Source: Primulina eburnea
Lineage: Eukaryota > Streptophyta > Magnoliopsida > Lamiales > Gesneriaceae
Reading direction: 5' to 3'
NCBI RefSeq assembly: GCF_022965805.1
Contig: NC_133106.1
Span: forward strand, 38,257,881-38,321,880
Length of the DNA: 64,000 bases
The position numbers and the translations under genes are program-made. Of this stretch, positions 24,329-37,203 are shown in pieces. The notes beneath the pieces were generated by a model. That model did not search any database. It was given only the letters and a program-made list of their open reading frames with translations, and had not been told where the DNA came from. Numbering within the stretch: the first letter of the stretch is position 1; every line of letters begins with the position of its first letter.

Positions 24329-24656
24329 CAATCCCATTGTTTTCTGATTGTTTAGTGCATACTAACATTAGATGGATGGGCTGTTTTCCTCCATAAATCG
24401 TGTTGTCCATCACCTATCTCTATATCTTGTATATATAATAGTGTAATAATTACGACAGCGGCTGCTTAACATTTGACGAGACTCGTTTGAAAAGGAAGCA
24501 TGTAATGATATTCAAGTTATATATCCAAATAATTCTTTAGATAATTATTCGTGTTTTCTAGCTTTGGAGTATTAAAAAATTCGAAAGTTTATTAATTAAT
24601 TATTAAAAGGGCCCTACAAAAAAATTAATTTGATATTTTGGTTAATTTATTATATA
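24329..24656. other. FRF copy 2 3' flank
   Basis: 3' UTR and A/T-rich DNA running into the first Helitron-like unit; nothing else seen. Confidence 0.5.
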
Positions 24657-26317
24657 CTAGCATGATGCACGTGCGTTGCACGTAATTTCAATTATATTAT
24701 AAAAATTAAAAAAATATGATTTTCTAAAAATAATTTGAATCATTTTGTTATTTATCTGAGCTTAATTTTTTATCATATTAGACGATTTATAAGAACTTAT
24801 ATAACTTACTTTCAAAATTGTTTCCCAAATTAAAATTCAAGCAGTTAATTTTATGTTATATAATAAATTGTAATGAACATAATATATATAACAAAATGAA
24901 TTGAAACAAATTTTTTTTAAAAAATTATATATTCATACACAACGTATAAATCATAATAACCTAAAAATCAACCAAATTATGTATTTTACCAATGTATAAA
25001 TCATAATCTAAAAAAACGAAGCGTACTAAAGACAAATAATTATCAATTTAAAATCAACATGACTAACTCTTAAAAAAAAATATTAATACAAATGAAATAG
25101 TAATATTGATAGTAAAATATAACTCATAATATTTAATTTAACCTCTTAAATTTTTTTTTTACTTTTTATTTTTATAATTCTATATCATGGATTATAAATT
25201 TTATATATCGATCTTTCGTAGACTAACATTGATGACTATTAATTTTTGTTAAATAAATTTTAAAATAATTAATAAATCAATATATGTAAAGATGACTTTT
25301 TTCCCTTATCAATTTTTCATATAATATTTAATTATGTCATATTTCATTTAAAAAAAATTATTTCATTCTATATACATATAAATGTGTGGAAGATAGAAAA
25401 ATTTTCCAATTATAAATTTAAAATCACCGTGATTAACTCATAAAAACAATATTAAAACAAATGAAATATTAATATTGATAGCAAAATATAATTCATAATA
25501 TTTAATCTAACCTCCTAAAGAATTTTTTTACTTTTTATTTGTACAATTATATATCATGGATAATAAATTCTATATATCGATCTTTAGTAGACTAATATTG
25601 ATGACTATTATTTTCTTGTTAAATAAGTTTTAAAATAATAAATAAATCAACATATGTAAAGAAATGCACATTCAAATAAGATTATATGGTAAATATCAAA
25701 TAAAATCATTTAATAATTATTAGATATAGATTTTAAACTATTAGTATGATTTTCTAGTATGCACCACGTATATTAATTTAACCTCTTAAATTTTTTTTTA
25801 CTTTTTATTTTTACAATTCTATATATAATGGATAATAAATTCTATATATCGATCTTTCGTAGAATAAGATGAATGTTAATTTCTTGTTAAATAAATTTTA
25901 AGATAATAAATAAATCAATATATGTAAAAAAAACGCACATTCAAATAAGATTATATGGTAAATATCAAATAAACTCATATAATAATTATTAAATATAGAA
26001 TTGAAACTATATGATTTTAAATATTAAAATTTGAAATATAACAAAAGAAGTAGACGTTCATATATATTTTTGTGATACTATAATTTATTACTTAATTATA
26101 AATTTCAATAAAAATATAATTACAAAATTACAATAAAATCATTGGAAAAACATGTAAAGAGAATTAAAAGGATAAAATATTTAAATGTAGTATAAAGATG
26201 AGTTATTTGATAATATTAATTTAGGAGTTACATTCTAATCTTGAAGTGTGCATAGAAGGTTAATTATGTCATTGCACAATTGGAAAACAATGCCCTTCAT
26301 CCACACTTTTATAGGTA
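24657..26317 (-). mobile_element. Helitron-like non-autonomous element, unit 1 of a tandem pair
   Basis: Read on the minus strand, the low-coordinate end is ...CGTGCAACGCACG, nine bases, then CTAG followed by T. A short hairpin just before a CTRR end, with insertion next to T, is the diagnostic Helitron 3' end. There are no terminal inverted repeats and no visible target duplication. The interior is about 80% A/T, non-coding, and holds three diverged subrepeats starting at about 25140, 25509 and 25780 (aacctc(t/c)taaa ... tatatatcgatcttt). An internal ctagtatgcaccacgta at about 25754 resembles a decayed terminus. The 5' end abuts unit 2 directly. Confidence 0.7.
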
Positions 26318-27977
26318 CTAGCATGATGCACGTGCGTTGCACGTAATTTCAATTATATTATAAAAATTAAAAAAATATGATTTTCTAAAAATAATTTGAA
26401 TCATTTTGTTATTTATCTGGGCTTAATTTTTTATCATATTAGACGATTTATAAGCACTTATATAACTTACTTTCAAAATTGTTTCCCAAATTAAAATTCA
26501 AGCAGTTAATTTTATGTTATATAATAAATTGTAATGAACATAATATATATAACAAAATGAATTGAAACAAATTTTTTTTAAAAAATTATATATTCATACA
26601 CAACGTATAAATCATAATAACCTAAAAATCAACCAAATTATGTATTTTACCAATGTATAAATCATAATCTAAAAAAACGAAGCGTACTAAAGACAAATAA
26701 TTATCAATTTAAAATCAACATGACTAACTCTTAAAAAAAAATATTAATACAAATGAAATAGTAATATTGATAGTAAAATATAACTCATAATATTTAATTT
26801 AACCTCTTAAATTTTTTTTTTACTTTTTATTTTTATAATTCTATATCATGGATTATAAATTTTATATATCGATCTTTCGTAGACTAACATTGATGACTAT
26901 TAATTTTTGTTAAATAAATTTTAAAATAATTAATAAATCAATATATGTAAAGATGACTTTTTTCCCTTATCAATTTTTCATATAATATTTAATTATGTCA
27001 TATTTCATTTAAAAAAAATTATTTCATTCTATATACATATAAATGTGTGGAAGATAGAAAAATTTTCCAATTATAAATTTAAAATCACCGTGATTAACTC
27101 ATAAAAACAATATTAAAACAAATGAAATATTAATATTGATTGCAAAATATAATTCATAATATTTAATCTAACCTCCTAAAGAATTTTTTTACTTTTTATT
27201 TGTACAATTATATATCATGGATAATAAATTCTATATATCGATCTTTAGTAGACTAATATTGATGACTATTATTTTCTTGTTAAATAAGTTTTAAAATAAT
27301 AAATAAATCAACATATGTAAAGAAATGCACATTCAAATAAGATTATATGGTAAATATCAAATAAAATCATTTAATAATTATTAGATATAGATTTTAAACT
27401 ATTAGTATGATTTTCTAGTATGCACCCCGTATATTAATTTAACCTCTTAAATTTTTTTTTACTTTTTATTTTTACAATTCTATATATAATGGATAATAAA
27501 TTCTATATATCGATCTTTCGTAGACTAAGATGACTGTTAATTTCTTGTTAAATAAGTTTTAAGATAATAAATAAATCAATATATGTAAAAAAACGCACAT
27601 TCAAATAAGATTATATGGTAAATATCAAATAAACTCATATAATAATTATTAAATATAGAATTGAAACTATATGATTTTAAACATTAAAATTTGAAATATA
27701 ACAAAAGAAGTAGACGTTCATATATATTTTTGTGATACTATAATTTATTACTTAATTATAAATTTCAATAAAAATATAATTACAAAATTACAATAAAATC
27801 ATTGGAAAAACATGTAAAGAGAATTAAAAAGATAAAATATTTAAATGTAGTATAAAGATGAGTTATTTGATAAAATTAATGTAGGAGTTACATTCTAATC
27901 TTGAAGTGTGCATAGAAGTTTAATTATATCATTGCACAATTGGAAAATAATGCCCTTCATCCACACTTTTATAGGTA
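26318..27977 (-). mobile_element. Helitron-like non-autonomous element, unit 2 of a tandem pair
   Basis: Nearly identical to unit 1 over its whole length (1660 against 1661 bases). Scattered single differences include gggcttaat for gagcttaat and gattgcaaaa for gatagcaaaa. It starts with the same ctagcatgatgcacgtgcg and ends ccacacttttataggta. On the minus strand the high-coordinate end reads TCTATA then TACCTATAAAAGTG, so the true 5' end is either TACC or TCTATATACC, the latter fitting the TC start of Helitrons. Subrepeats lie at about 26801, 27170 and 27440. Confidence 0.7.
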
Positions 27978-28775
27978 TATAGATTTTGGGTGTTTTCTCG
28001 TCTGAATTTTCAGGTGAGGGAACAAAATTTTAAGGCGGGATAACTTTTCTTCGTTTCACGATAGAATTTTTCAGTTGATCCTTTTTCATTACTCGTGGGT
28101 GTGGTTGAAGTCGCTATCGTTTTTGGTGTAATGAGATCCGTGCTTGCAAGGTGTTTGTTATAGTGTCTGTATCAGTTTTTGTGGTAGTTTCATTTCAATC
28201 TCTGCTCTTTCTAAAATATATTTTCTTGGACACGCCTACCGTTTTTTGCATTTCTGTTTAAAAACAAGTCCATTGAAGTTGGAAGCCAGACGTTTCACCT
28301 TTGTTAGTAATTGTTATCGTCTGCTTCACACTATGGTGCTAAATGTTTGTATAGCATGTTGGCCCTCTGCTTACTTCTGGTTTATTTATGTACTTATTAC
28401 TACTTGCTCTGCTGACTGGGTTTTGAGCTGAATCCGTTTACGGAAGATTCAAGTGCAGCTACAATATCTTCTTTTCGGTCGCGCCACTACAATCTCTACA
28501 TATAGTAGTGATCATTGGTGCTAAAATTGAAGCAGTCTGATTACTTTGTGCGAAAGGGTGTTTTCATTTATAATTTTGTTGATTTGTCAATGATTATTTC
28601 TGCAAAAAGTTGAAATTTGAGTTCCTATCGTAACAATTTATTTGGTTATTAATTTTTTTTGAATACTTGCAGGTAGGAGACATACAAACATATACAACAT
28701 GTGCAAGCGACGATAGTGCATTAGAACCATGTTCAGGGTTGCCTTACAAGGAAAAAGAACAACATTTTCTTTCAA
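27978..28775. other. 5' flank and probable leader of the CRM gene
   Basis: The (+) strand has candidate donors and acceptors (for example tgaattttcag at about 28012, and acttgcag at about 28672), so non-coding first exons are likely. No coding frame with similarity was seen. Confidence 0.35.
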
Positions 28776-30600
28776 ATGGCGAATAAACTGCTCCGAGGTC
28801 TGCGCAGAGTCTCACTGCCTTCAGTTCTTAGCTTCGCCCTTCCTTTCAGGTAACTCCTTATTTTCTTTTGTTCCGGATTTGGGTTTATACATGTTCATAT
28901 GTAGCGATTATAGTAATACTAATTTGAATGAGGCGGTTAAGTTTCCTATTCAGATTTGGCTCCCCCAGACTTCCTATTCAGATTTGTATCTACTATTTCC
29001 TTCATTTGGCAGGCAAATTCTTGTTGCTCAAGGACCCATTTTCATTCTCCCTAGGCCTTTATCACACTTGCCTCGAAACCCACAAAATTGTGGGCAGGTG
29101 GTTCCACTATTGCAGAGGAGAAGCTTGAGTCACGGGTCAGTGAATCTGGTCATATCACCAGAGGGAAAGCCCAAGTTTGAGACTCACGAAATTGATCCTC
29201 CAAAGAAGGAGAAATGGAAGACAAAGAAAAGGCTGAAGCTACAGAGGAAGAGAGAGAAACAAATGAGAAAGGCTGCCAATAAGAGAGACCCCAGGTGGCT
29301 TGGGGTCAAAGGGAAGAAAAAGAGGCAGAGATTTTCTAATGCTGAGGACAGGATAAATTACAAGCTTGAAAATGTATATGCCAATCTACAAAAGTTGTAT
29401 TTACTGCCTCTTAAATATAGTTGTTGATTTCATTTTCTAATTCACTTCCAGGCCAGAATCAAGGAAAATTTACTGATAGAAAGGCTGAAACGGTATGAAG
29501 TATCCAAAGCTCAGGGTCCTGTAGTTGAACCCTGTGTATTATCCGGCGAGGAGCGATTTTATATGAAGAAGATGGCCCAAAAAAGTTCCAATTATTGTCC
29601 GGTTGGCAGAAGAGGGATCTTTGGTGGTGTTATCCTTAATATGCATTTGCACTGGAAGAAACATGAAACGGTCAAGGTCATCTGCAAACCTTGCAAGCCT
29701 GGCCAAGTACAAGAATATGCCGATGACATTGCTAGGTTAAGTGGTGGAATTCCAATCCAAATTATCGGAGATGATACCATAGTTTTCTATCGAGGAAAGA
29801 ACTATGTGCAGCCAAAGGTTATGTCACCAATTGATACATTATCGAAGAAACGGGTACGTCTCTCCGTTTAGCAGTATTTGATGAATTTGATATCATGTAT
29901 AAAGACATGTATCATTTAATTATTAATATGTACGACCAATCTTGCCATGATATGGTGGTGAGAACTGGATGGAACTTATAAAGTGCTGCTAAATATTTCA
30001 TGAAAGACGTGATCACAAAAGTGTAAATCAGTTCATCGACAGTTTGTGTCTGTCTTTAGTTTGTGGTTTCCTTGCATCAATTTCATTATCTTAATCATTC
30101 TTTTACTGTTTCTTGTTCAAGAGTTGTTAGTACTCTGCTACAGATGATCATCTTGATTGAATATCACCAGTTAGCTTTTGATTTTCGCTTTAAAATTAGT
30201 TCATCTCGCGTTAACTTATTCAAGTTTCTTGAAGGCACTGGAAAAATCCAAATACGAACAATCCCTCGACTCTGTAAGACGCTTCATTGCCATAGCAGAG
30301 AAGGAGCTGGAACTATATCTCCGGCACGTTGCACTTTATGGCGATCCAAACGACAGGGATCCCAAATCAATACTCAATCAACCAAGGACGAAAGACGAAC
30401 CACGTAATAAAAATTACCCGGTGAAAAATAACATCTCTGCTGCTGGAGATGGTTTAGAACGATGTTCATCATCAGTGTCTGATTTTGTTGATCAAGAACT
30501 TTCTGAAGTTGAGGATATTAACATAGACAATAACGACTCTTCAGATTACGAGGATGATGATATGCTCATCGAGGACCTGGACTTTATTTTAAAAACTTAA
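28776..30600 (+). CDS. CRM (CRS1/YhbY) domain RNA-binding protein, organellar
   Basis: Four exons, 28776-28849, 29013-29373, 29452-29853 and 30235-30600, giving 400 aa. CRM domains bind RNA and act in group II intron splicing and ribosome maturation in chloroplasts and mitochondria. The N-terminus MANKLLRGLRRVSLPSV is Arg/Ser rich without acids, as in an organelle presequence. A basic region with PPKKEKWKTKKRLKLQRKRE follows. The single CRM domain spans roughly residues 185-275, with GRRGIFGGVILNMHLHWKKH, GGIPIQIIGDDTIVFYRGKN and YVQPKVMSPIDTLSKKR. A helical stretch (RRFIAIAEKELELYLRHVAL) and an acidic tail end the protein. It closely resembles the protein of Arabidopsis At3g25440 as recalled; whether plastid or mitochondrial cannot be told. 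Confidence 0.92.
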
Positions 30601-31796
30601 TTGAACAGTATTGTTTTAAGGCAACTTGATAAATTCGACAGGTAAGATCGGATAATTTCCCTCACAAAAATAGTACGAATCTGCTTTATTTTATTCTCTT
30701 TGCATTTTCTCTCGATTACTTTATTCTCTTTTGCTCCGCATTGTCTTAAATGGGCTTTCACTAGGCCTTGTGCTTTACTTATCCAGTCTTTAGAAGGATG
30801 ATATATGAATGCAAAGCGCAGCACGAAATACAGCCCTTTAGACAAAGTCTGCTCAATCATCAATTTATGCTAAACCCCGAAAATCAAGGTAGAAGATCTC
30901 ACAAATTAGTGTAAAGATCTAAAAATTATTAACCTTTTTTTAATTATGAAGTTGAGATTACACAATACCTTGTAAATCACGTTAGTTAAGTAAAATGTCT
31001 TGAACAAACTTTATGTGACACGAGAATGTTCGGCTCAACTCTATCTGACAAGAGATTGTATTTTCAAAAAAAAAATTATAGTGTTTAAAACTACAATGCC
31101 TATATCGTGTAAAAGTATTTTTTTAAAAAGAGTGCCAATTTGTGTTTTTTCAATGATAATTCCATTTTTATTCAAAATAAATTGATACTTATCTTAATAT
31201 TTCAAATTATCCTCTAACTTTATTTCAGTAGTACTCAATTTTTTTGTGGGCTCGTATTTTTGAATGATTATTGTCAACTAATTTTTTTTTTTTTTTTGGA
31301 ACACTGGCCATACAAATAAAATGTTAATTTCAAAAGCAAAGTTATAGTCAAATATCGTGGATGATGGAATTCTTGGGAAGTCAATTTTCACTTTTTTTGT
31401 TGTTGGTGGTAGATAAACAATTGCTTCAATTATATTGCGTATTTGCTTGTTTGACATATATATTTTTTCTAATTGCGTGAACTATTTTTTAGAATAAATT
31501 AATTATTAAAATTGAAATTAATATATAATATATTTTCACAAATTCAAAAGTGTAGATGAATAATAATATTTTAGTAATTTAAAATGATAGGTAATTATTT
31601 TTCGGGACACTCCAAAATTTATTCTCACACTCAGTTTTTATGCTTTTTTTTTTCTGTGTGGGTAAAAGTGGAGTGTGAGAATGAATTTTTTTGAATTTCA
31701 ATAACATTTTCCTTATTCTTAACCTTAATAATATTTTACTATATGTAACACAAGAGCACCCCATACTACTAAGAGAAGCACCATATATTACTAAAA

Positions 31797-31940
31797 GTAT
31801 GTCTCTTATGAGACGGTGACAAATCAAGTCGACTCATATTTAAAATGAAAAGTAATAGCGTAACATGTAATATTTTTTCATGAATCATGTCGGATTAAAT
31901 ATCTGCCTCAAAAAATTATCTCGTAAAATTGTCGTGAGTC
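31797..31940 (-). mobile_element. GTGAGAC-family inverted-repeat element, copy 2 (decayed)
   Basis: Shares cttatgagacgg, catttaaaatgaaaagtaat, tttttcatgaatcatgtcg and ctcgtaaaattgtcgtgag with the family but with many changes. Assignment rests on word order, so boundaries are approximate. Confidence 0.45.
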
Positions 31941-32430
31941 TTTGTGCATTAATTATATATAATCACAATGTAAGTTTAGATTTGCCTAAAACACTCATAT
32001 TATCGCACTGTCTACATGATTTTATTATATTATTTTATTTTATCTCTTACTATTTATATTAAAAAAATTTAACTTTTATTTTAAAGTTTTTAAAAATAAT
32101 ATTTTTATTTTATTTTTTTACGAAACAACACGGTTTTTATGCTCGATCCGCAAGTCTTATTATTTAAGAATCACACGTGAAGATATCCAAATCTTTGGTA
32201 AGGAAAATTATGTTTACTTTACTTGTGAATTAATCATTGACCAATTAAATTTTTTCCCTTAATTTTGATTGGTTGAGTTACCAACCATAAAATCACCAAC
32301 AAATATCATTCCATCTATTACTTTTTGGATAATTAATTAAAATCCGATTAATATTATTATCTTTGATAAAAATACTTTTTTTCCCATTCTAATTCTACTT
32401 AAATAGTCCCCACCACCTTCATCTCTCTCT

Positions 32431-32440
32431 CTATATAAAC
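32431..32440 (+). promoter_or_regulatory. Likely TATA box of the fructokinase gene
   Basis: ctatataaac lies about 105 bases before the ATG, after a CT-rich stretch. It is the best core promoter match in the region. Confidence 0.55.
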
Positions 32441-32540
32441 TGCATTACCGTTCTTCTCTGCGCACACAGATTCAGATCACTATTATTTATACCTCATCCC
32501 TCCAATTTTCCCTTTTGTATATTACTTTTCGACTGCATCG

Positions 32541-35190
32541 ATGACAGGAGCGGTCAACAGCGGTCCCGGCGGTGGTTTGATCGTGAGTTTTGGTGAGATG
32601 TTGATAGACTTTGTTCCGACAGTCTCCGGAGTGTCTCTGGCGGATGCGCCGGGGTTTCTGAAGGCACCCGGGGGAGCCCCCGCCAACGTGGCGATCGCGG
32701 TGGCGAGGCTGGGAGGGAGAGCTGCCTTCGTTGGGAAGCTCGGAGACGACGAGTTCGGTCACATGCTCGCCGGGATCCTGACGGAGAACGGAGTGACGGC
32801 GGAGGGAGTGAGTTTCGATAAGGGAGCACGCACAGCGTTGGCCTTCGTGACCCTACGCGCCGACGGGGAGCGTGAGTTCATGTTCTATAGGAATCCCAGT
32901 GCTGATATGCTGCTAACCCCCGATGAGTTGAACCTCGACCTTATTAGATCTGTCAGTATTCACTCTGAATTATTTTTTGGTGCATCTCACGCGCGCATTT
33001 TTTTTTCATAGACCAAAATCCAAATTAATTCTCTACATGGGCAATTTTGGTCCAATTTTTTTGTTTGATTTGATTCAAAGCTTTTACTTTTATAAAAAAA
33101 AATTCACTTCATTAGTTTTGACCTCCAAATGGAAGCACGCATCTGCTATTTGTTCTGTTTCGTTAGTTTTCCACTTTTATTTGGATTGGCGTGACATAAA
33201 CGATGCTAATTAATAAAAATTAAATTTTGTAGATAGGCACTGAATAATGGGTAATAAGTAAATTAGCTGGAGGTGGACCCATGACGGGATTTTTTCCTTA
33301 AAACTTGCTACAACATTAAACCGGATATGATTGGAAATTAAGGGTATTAACATAGAAAATTAACATCTGAAATGGGGTGATTTGTTTGAACAAAAAGATT
33401 AGTTAGATTCTGTTTAATCACGCATAATAATACAGAGTTATTCATGTAAAGAGAGTTATAGGAGTGAGGATTCGAAAAGTTCCTGTCTGGACTATGTTGA
33501 TACCACTGTAAAGCGTGGATTTACTGGAAATTACGTCCATTAAACCAAATCTACCCACCTCCTATTTTCTAGATTTATTCGTCGGGATCGAACTAATGTC
33601 TTGAAATATCATGTTCTTACATTAAAAAATTGTGGGACAAGTTGACGCTGAAGAGGTGAGTCCCACACTTGACGTGTATAACACGCGGGAATCCCAGTGT
33701 GGCGTTCGAATCTAGTCGAGTTTCTTACTTTAGACTATATAACGTACGACATGGTGCACATATTTTTGTGTGTATTTGTGTGTGAGAGAGAATAAAAGTC
33801 AAATCGTGGGTTCACTGAGGTTTTTTGACAGCCTACCTACTCCCAGCAATCAGCGTCCACCAAACTTTTATTTTAGGTAACAGTTCAATTAACTTACTGC
33901 ACAGTTTTAATGTTAGATTCGATATATTGAACTTACTTGAAATTATTATTTCTCATATACTATCATAGTAGGATAGTTTAGGTGAGGAAAAAAACACGGT
34001 GAAGATGTAATACGTGTACATCAACTAGATATAGTTTTGCCAAGTTTGGTTTGTCTGATTCTTGAAGCCTATGAATGTGTTGAAATCAATTTTACATTTC
34101 GATTTTTGACGGGTATCCTAATATTGATCGATCAAGTAATTCATTATTCTTAAAGTTTTTTGTTTATGTACATAGGCTAAGGTGTTCCATTATGGATCAA
34201 TAAGCTTAATCGTTGAGCCATGCCGATCGGCTCATCTGAAGGCAATGGAAGTGGCGAAGCAAGCCGGGGCTTTGCTCTCGTACGACCCGAACCTCCGGCT
34301 GCCGCTCTGGTCCTCGGAGAAGGAGGCACGAGTTCAAATAATGAGCATATGGAACAAGGCAGATGTGATCAAAGTTAGTGATGTTGAACTGGAATTCCTC
34401 ACTGGCTGCGATAAGATCGACGATGAATCCGCCTTGTCTTTATGGCACGATGATTTGAAGCTTCTCTTAGTCACCCTTGGAGAAAAGGGATGCCGATACT
34501 ACACCAAGGTAATTGATCTAAAGTTTTAATAATAGTTCATTTGAATATTATTTAGCAGTGAAAAGTAAAAAGTTAATTCATCTTAAAAATATATTTTAAT
34601 ATGCGAGTAATTCGGTAGGTGGTGGGATTTTTTAAGCAGAGATAATATTAAAACGAGGCGGGCGGTCAACTGATTAGTTCCCCCGTTTCTGAATGAAGCA
34701 TGCATTATTCTAGAGAAAAAGGCAATGGACCCGGGAAAAAAAAAGGGATTTTGTCACGTATTAAATTAAATCTTCGCAAACAGTGGGTGGGAAAAATATT
34801 TTCTGAAAAGCATGACTCATATTAAAATTCTTTGTAGACTTTTCGCGGATCAGTGGATGCATACCGTGTGAATACAGTGGACACAACTGGAGCTGGAGAT
34901 TCTTTTGTGGGTGCCCTTCTGTGCAAGATTGTCGATGACCATTCCATTATCCATGTAACAATTTATAATCTTGGATGTTCTTTGTCCGAGGGAATTCGAC
35001 TCCCTTCTGAATCTGTCTTGTTACTGATGATATTGTTTGATTAATTACGTGTCAGGATGAAGGGAGACTGAAGGAAGTGCTCAAGTACGCTTGCGCATGT
35101 GGTGCTATAACGACCACCAAGAAGGGAGCAATTCCGGCTCTTCCTAGGCACACGGATGTCGTCAATCTTATATCAGGGGAGCTTAATTAA
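32541..35190 (+). CDS. Fructokinase (PfkB family), cytosolic type
   Basis: Four exons, 32541-32951, 34176-34508, 34838-34954 and 35056-35190, all phase 0, encoding 331 aa, the usual fructokinase length. It transfers phosphate from ATP to fructose, feeding fructose from sucrose cleavage into glycolysis and starch synthesis. The first PfkB signature is [16 protein letters not shown] at residues 44-59. The second is DTTGAGDSF with the catalytic base at Asp269. Substrate-side motifs [10 protein letters not shown] and [11 protein letters not shown] match plant fructokinases. No transit peptide is apparent, which fits a cytosolic enzyme. Intron 1 is 1224 bases, long for this gene. Specific isoform not assigned. 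Confidence 0.96.
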
Positions 35191-35861
35191 TGACAACATA
35201 TTGCAAAGACAAATTCGATTTGCTTTTCTTTTCTTTTCTTTTTTTTTTCTTTTTTTTTTTTAATCTTTGCAATGCGAGATGGCACTTTCCAATCTCTCGT
35301 GTTGAGATTTTCGAGTTTCCCCCCAAGTGTTGGTAGAACTGAATAATGCAACACCTATTTTCCTCAAGTGTGGATGATAATAGAGATATGGGTTTAATGT
35401 CTACATATATTTATATGCTTTTATAAGGTTTTAGCAGGAAAAGGTACGACTTGCATCGAAGCTCGACATGTTTGAATTCAGTGCCCTGAAAACCGCAATA
35501 ACCTTCCACTGATGAACGTTTTTTATTTGAAAAAAAAGAAGAGGATCGAGTAATTGTAATAGAAAAGACTTGCAGTCCGATAATTTTTTTTTTTCCTGGT
35601 GCATCTGATATACCAATCCTTTCTTGCGTACTTGAAATCCAACATTTCAATTCAAGGGGGAAAGGGACAGAAATCAACTACATGGGAAAGAAAACATTCA
35701 CGAAAATTTAGACCTGCCAAATTTGTAATTATCAAGCAACAAATATCAGTAAACTAACTACTGCAGTCAAACTCCCAAACGTTTAACTAGCCACTTTAAT
35801 TTAGTAAGCAATTTTAGTTTTGGAACTGCTAGGTGTTTCTCTCACATGTGATTATCAAGAT
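35191..35861. other. Convergent 3' ends of fructokinase and BBX genes
   Basis: Holds both 3' UTRs, including a long T-rich run at about 35225-35265. No other gene seen. Confidence 0.5.
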
Positions 35862-37203
35862 TCAACCCAGATCAGGAACTGTGAAGAACTCTTCATCATC
35901 ATCGGGGATTTCGATTCTAGGCCTCTTGTTAGGCATGTGACATTTGCCTGATCGGTGAGAAGTTGTGTAACTTGGCTGAGACATGCGCAGCTGAGGGACT
36001 TCGGCTGCAGCATGTGCCTCATGCCGTATTTGTTCACCGAACAGATTCATCTCTGTCAACCAGTCAAGATCATCAAACTCGAGGTGCTCCTTCTGCACAG
36101 ATGTACGCATGCTTTAGAATAGTTTGAAAATAAGCAGAAACAAAAAACATTGTCTAGGAGGTTAATGATATGTTGTAAAAACTATACGATACCCATTGTG
36201 ATGAAAAACTTAGTTTGAAGACCAAAACTCGAATTTTTCAGAGAAAAAAAGCATCAAACAAAAAGCTATGCTACAAGAATTGATCTCGGTGAATTTTGGC
36301 AACAAGAGCCAGATATTCATGTTCAATTTATAAAGCTCCATGATTTCCACCTTGAAACTCCCTAGTTTTGCCTTCTCATCCTTGAATCTTTCTTGGAAGA
36401 CAAGAATCTATGCATCAAATGAAGATATGTATACATACAAGAGTTAATATTTTACCCTGTTGGATGAATCATAATCAGAAAATTGTAGCAAGTCATCAAC
36501 AGCCCAAGATGGTGGTGATGTTATGCCCGGAACCTGATGTGCCGGTATTTTTGTAACATTCTGCTGTGAATTTGATCGAGGGGGCTTCGGCTCAATCGAA
36601 TTTTTCAAGTTTTCTTTGTTACAGTTGGAGCTGCTCAACGCCACACGTATTCCGGTGGCTAAAAACCTCTGGTGGTTTGCAGCAAGGGTATTAGCTGCAT
36701 GAATAGGTTCATCACAGTCCTTACAGAAGAGTGCTCTGTCCTCCACACAGAAAATGAAAGCTGCTTTCTCCTATACACGATCAATGACCACAAAACAAAG
36801 TAATCATCAAAATTCAAGCACCAAAGTCGAGAGGATCCCAGTGGGGATGAGCAAGTAAATAAACTTAAGGCTTCAAACATAAAAGACGATGCAAGTTTTA
36901 TTCCTCTCAAACAGGCTAAAGGATATGGCTAGAGTATGGTGATCCAAAATCCTTTTAGTCCCACTCGATGAGCTTAAAATGCAACAACTATCGTTAAACA
37001 AAAGAAGGGGAAACACGTACTTGGCAAATGTCACAGGGAGGGAGCTTGCTGGAGAGGGATTGGAGATGCAGCCTCTGGTGTTTGCTGGCAAGCTTGTTTG
37101 CCGCATGAACTTCAACATCACATTTCGCACACAGTGCCGCCTCATCTGCGCAGCATATCACGCTTGCTTCTGCCTTCTCACACACATCGCACTGAATCTT
37201 CAT
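35862..37203 (-). CDS. Double B-box zinc finger protein, BBX24/BBX25 (STO/STH) type
   Basis: Three exons, 37203-37021, 36770-36456 and 36092-35862, all phase 0, giving 242 aa. BBX24/25 are nuclear light-signalling regulators that bind HY5 and are targeted by COP1. B-box 1 covers about residues 5-47 (CDVCEKAEASVICC, ALCAKCDVEVHAANKL) and B-box 2 about 57-100 (CDICQEKAAFIFC, LFCKDCDEPIHAANTL, NHQRFLATGIRVAL). There is no CCT domain, which places it in the two-B-box subgroup. The middle has PSWAVDDLLQFSDYDSS, and the C-terminus ends FFTVPDLG, the VP motif used for COP1 contact in this subgroup. The first intron lies exactly between the B-boxes. Confidence 0.95.

Larger units (their letters stand above)
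30601..32540. other. Intergenic, A/T-rich, with fructokinase promoter at its end
   Basis: 3' UTR of the CRM gene to about 30850, then low-complexity DNA. A short imperfect hairpin (attctcacactc against gagtgtgagaat) lies at about 31628-31685 and a decayed MITE at about 31797-31940. The last 150 bases form the fructokinase promoter and leader. Confidence 0.5.

Noticed and set aside
25140..27600. Regularly spaced repeats reminiscent of a CRISPR-like array or satellite
   Set aside because: The subrepeats are long, diverged and A/T-rich in a plant genome; they are internal parts of the Helitron-like units.
33690..33730. ggcgttcgaatct resembling a tRNA T-arm
   Set aside because: No matching acceptor stem, D-arm or anticodon arm can be formed around it; it is inside fructokinase intron 1.
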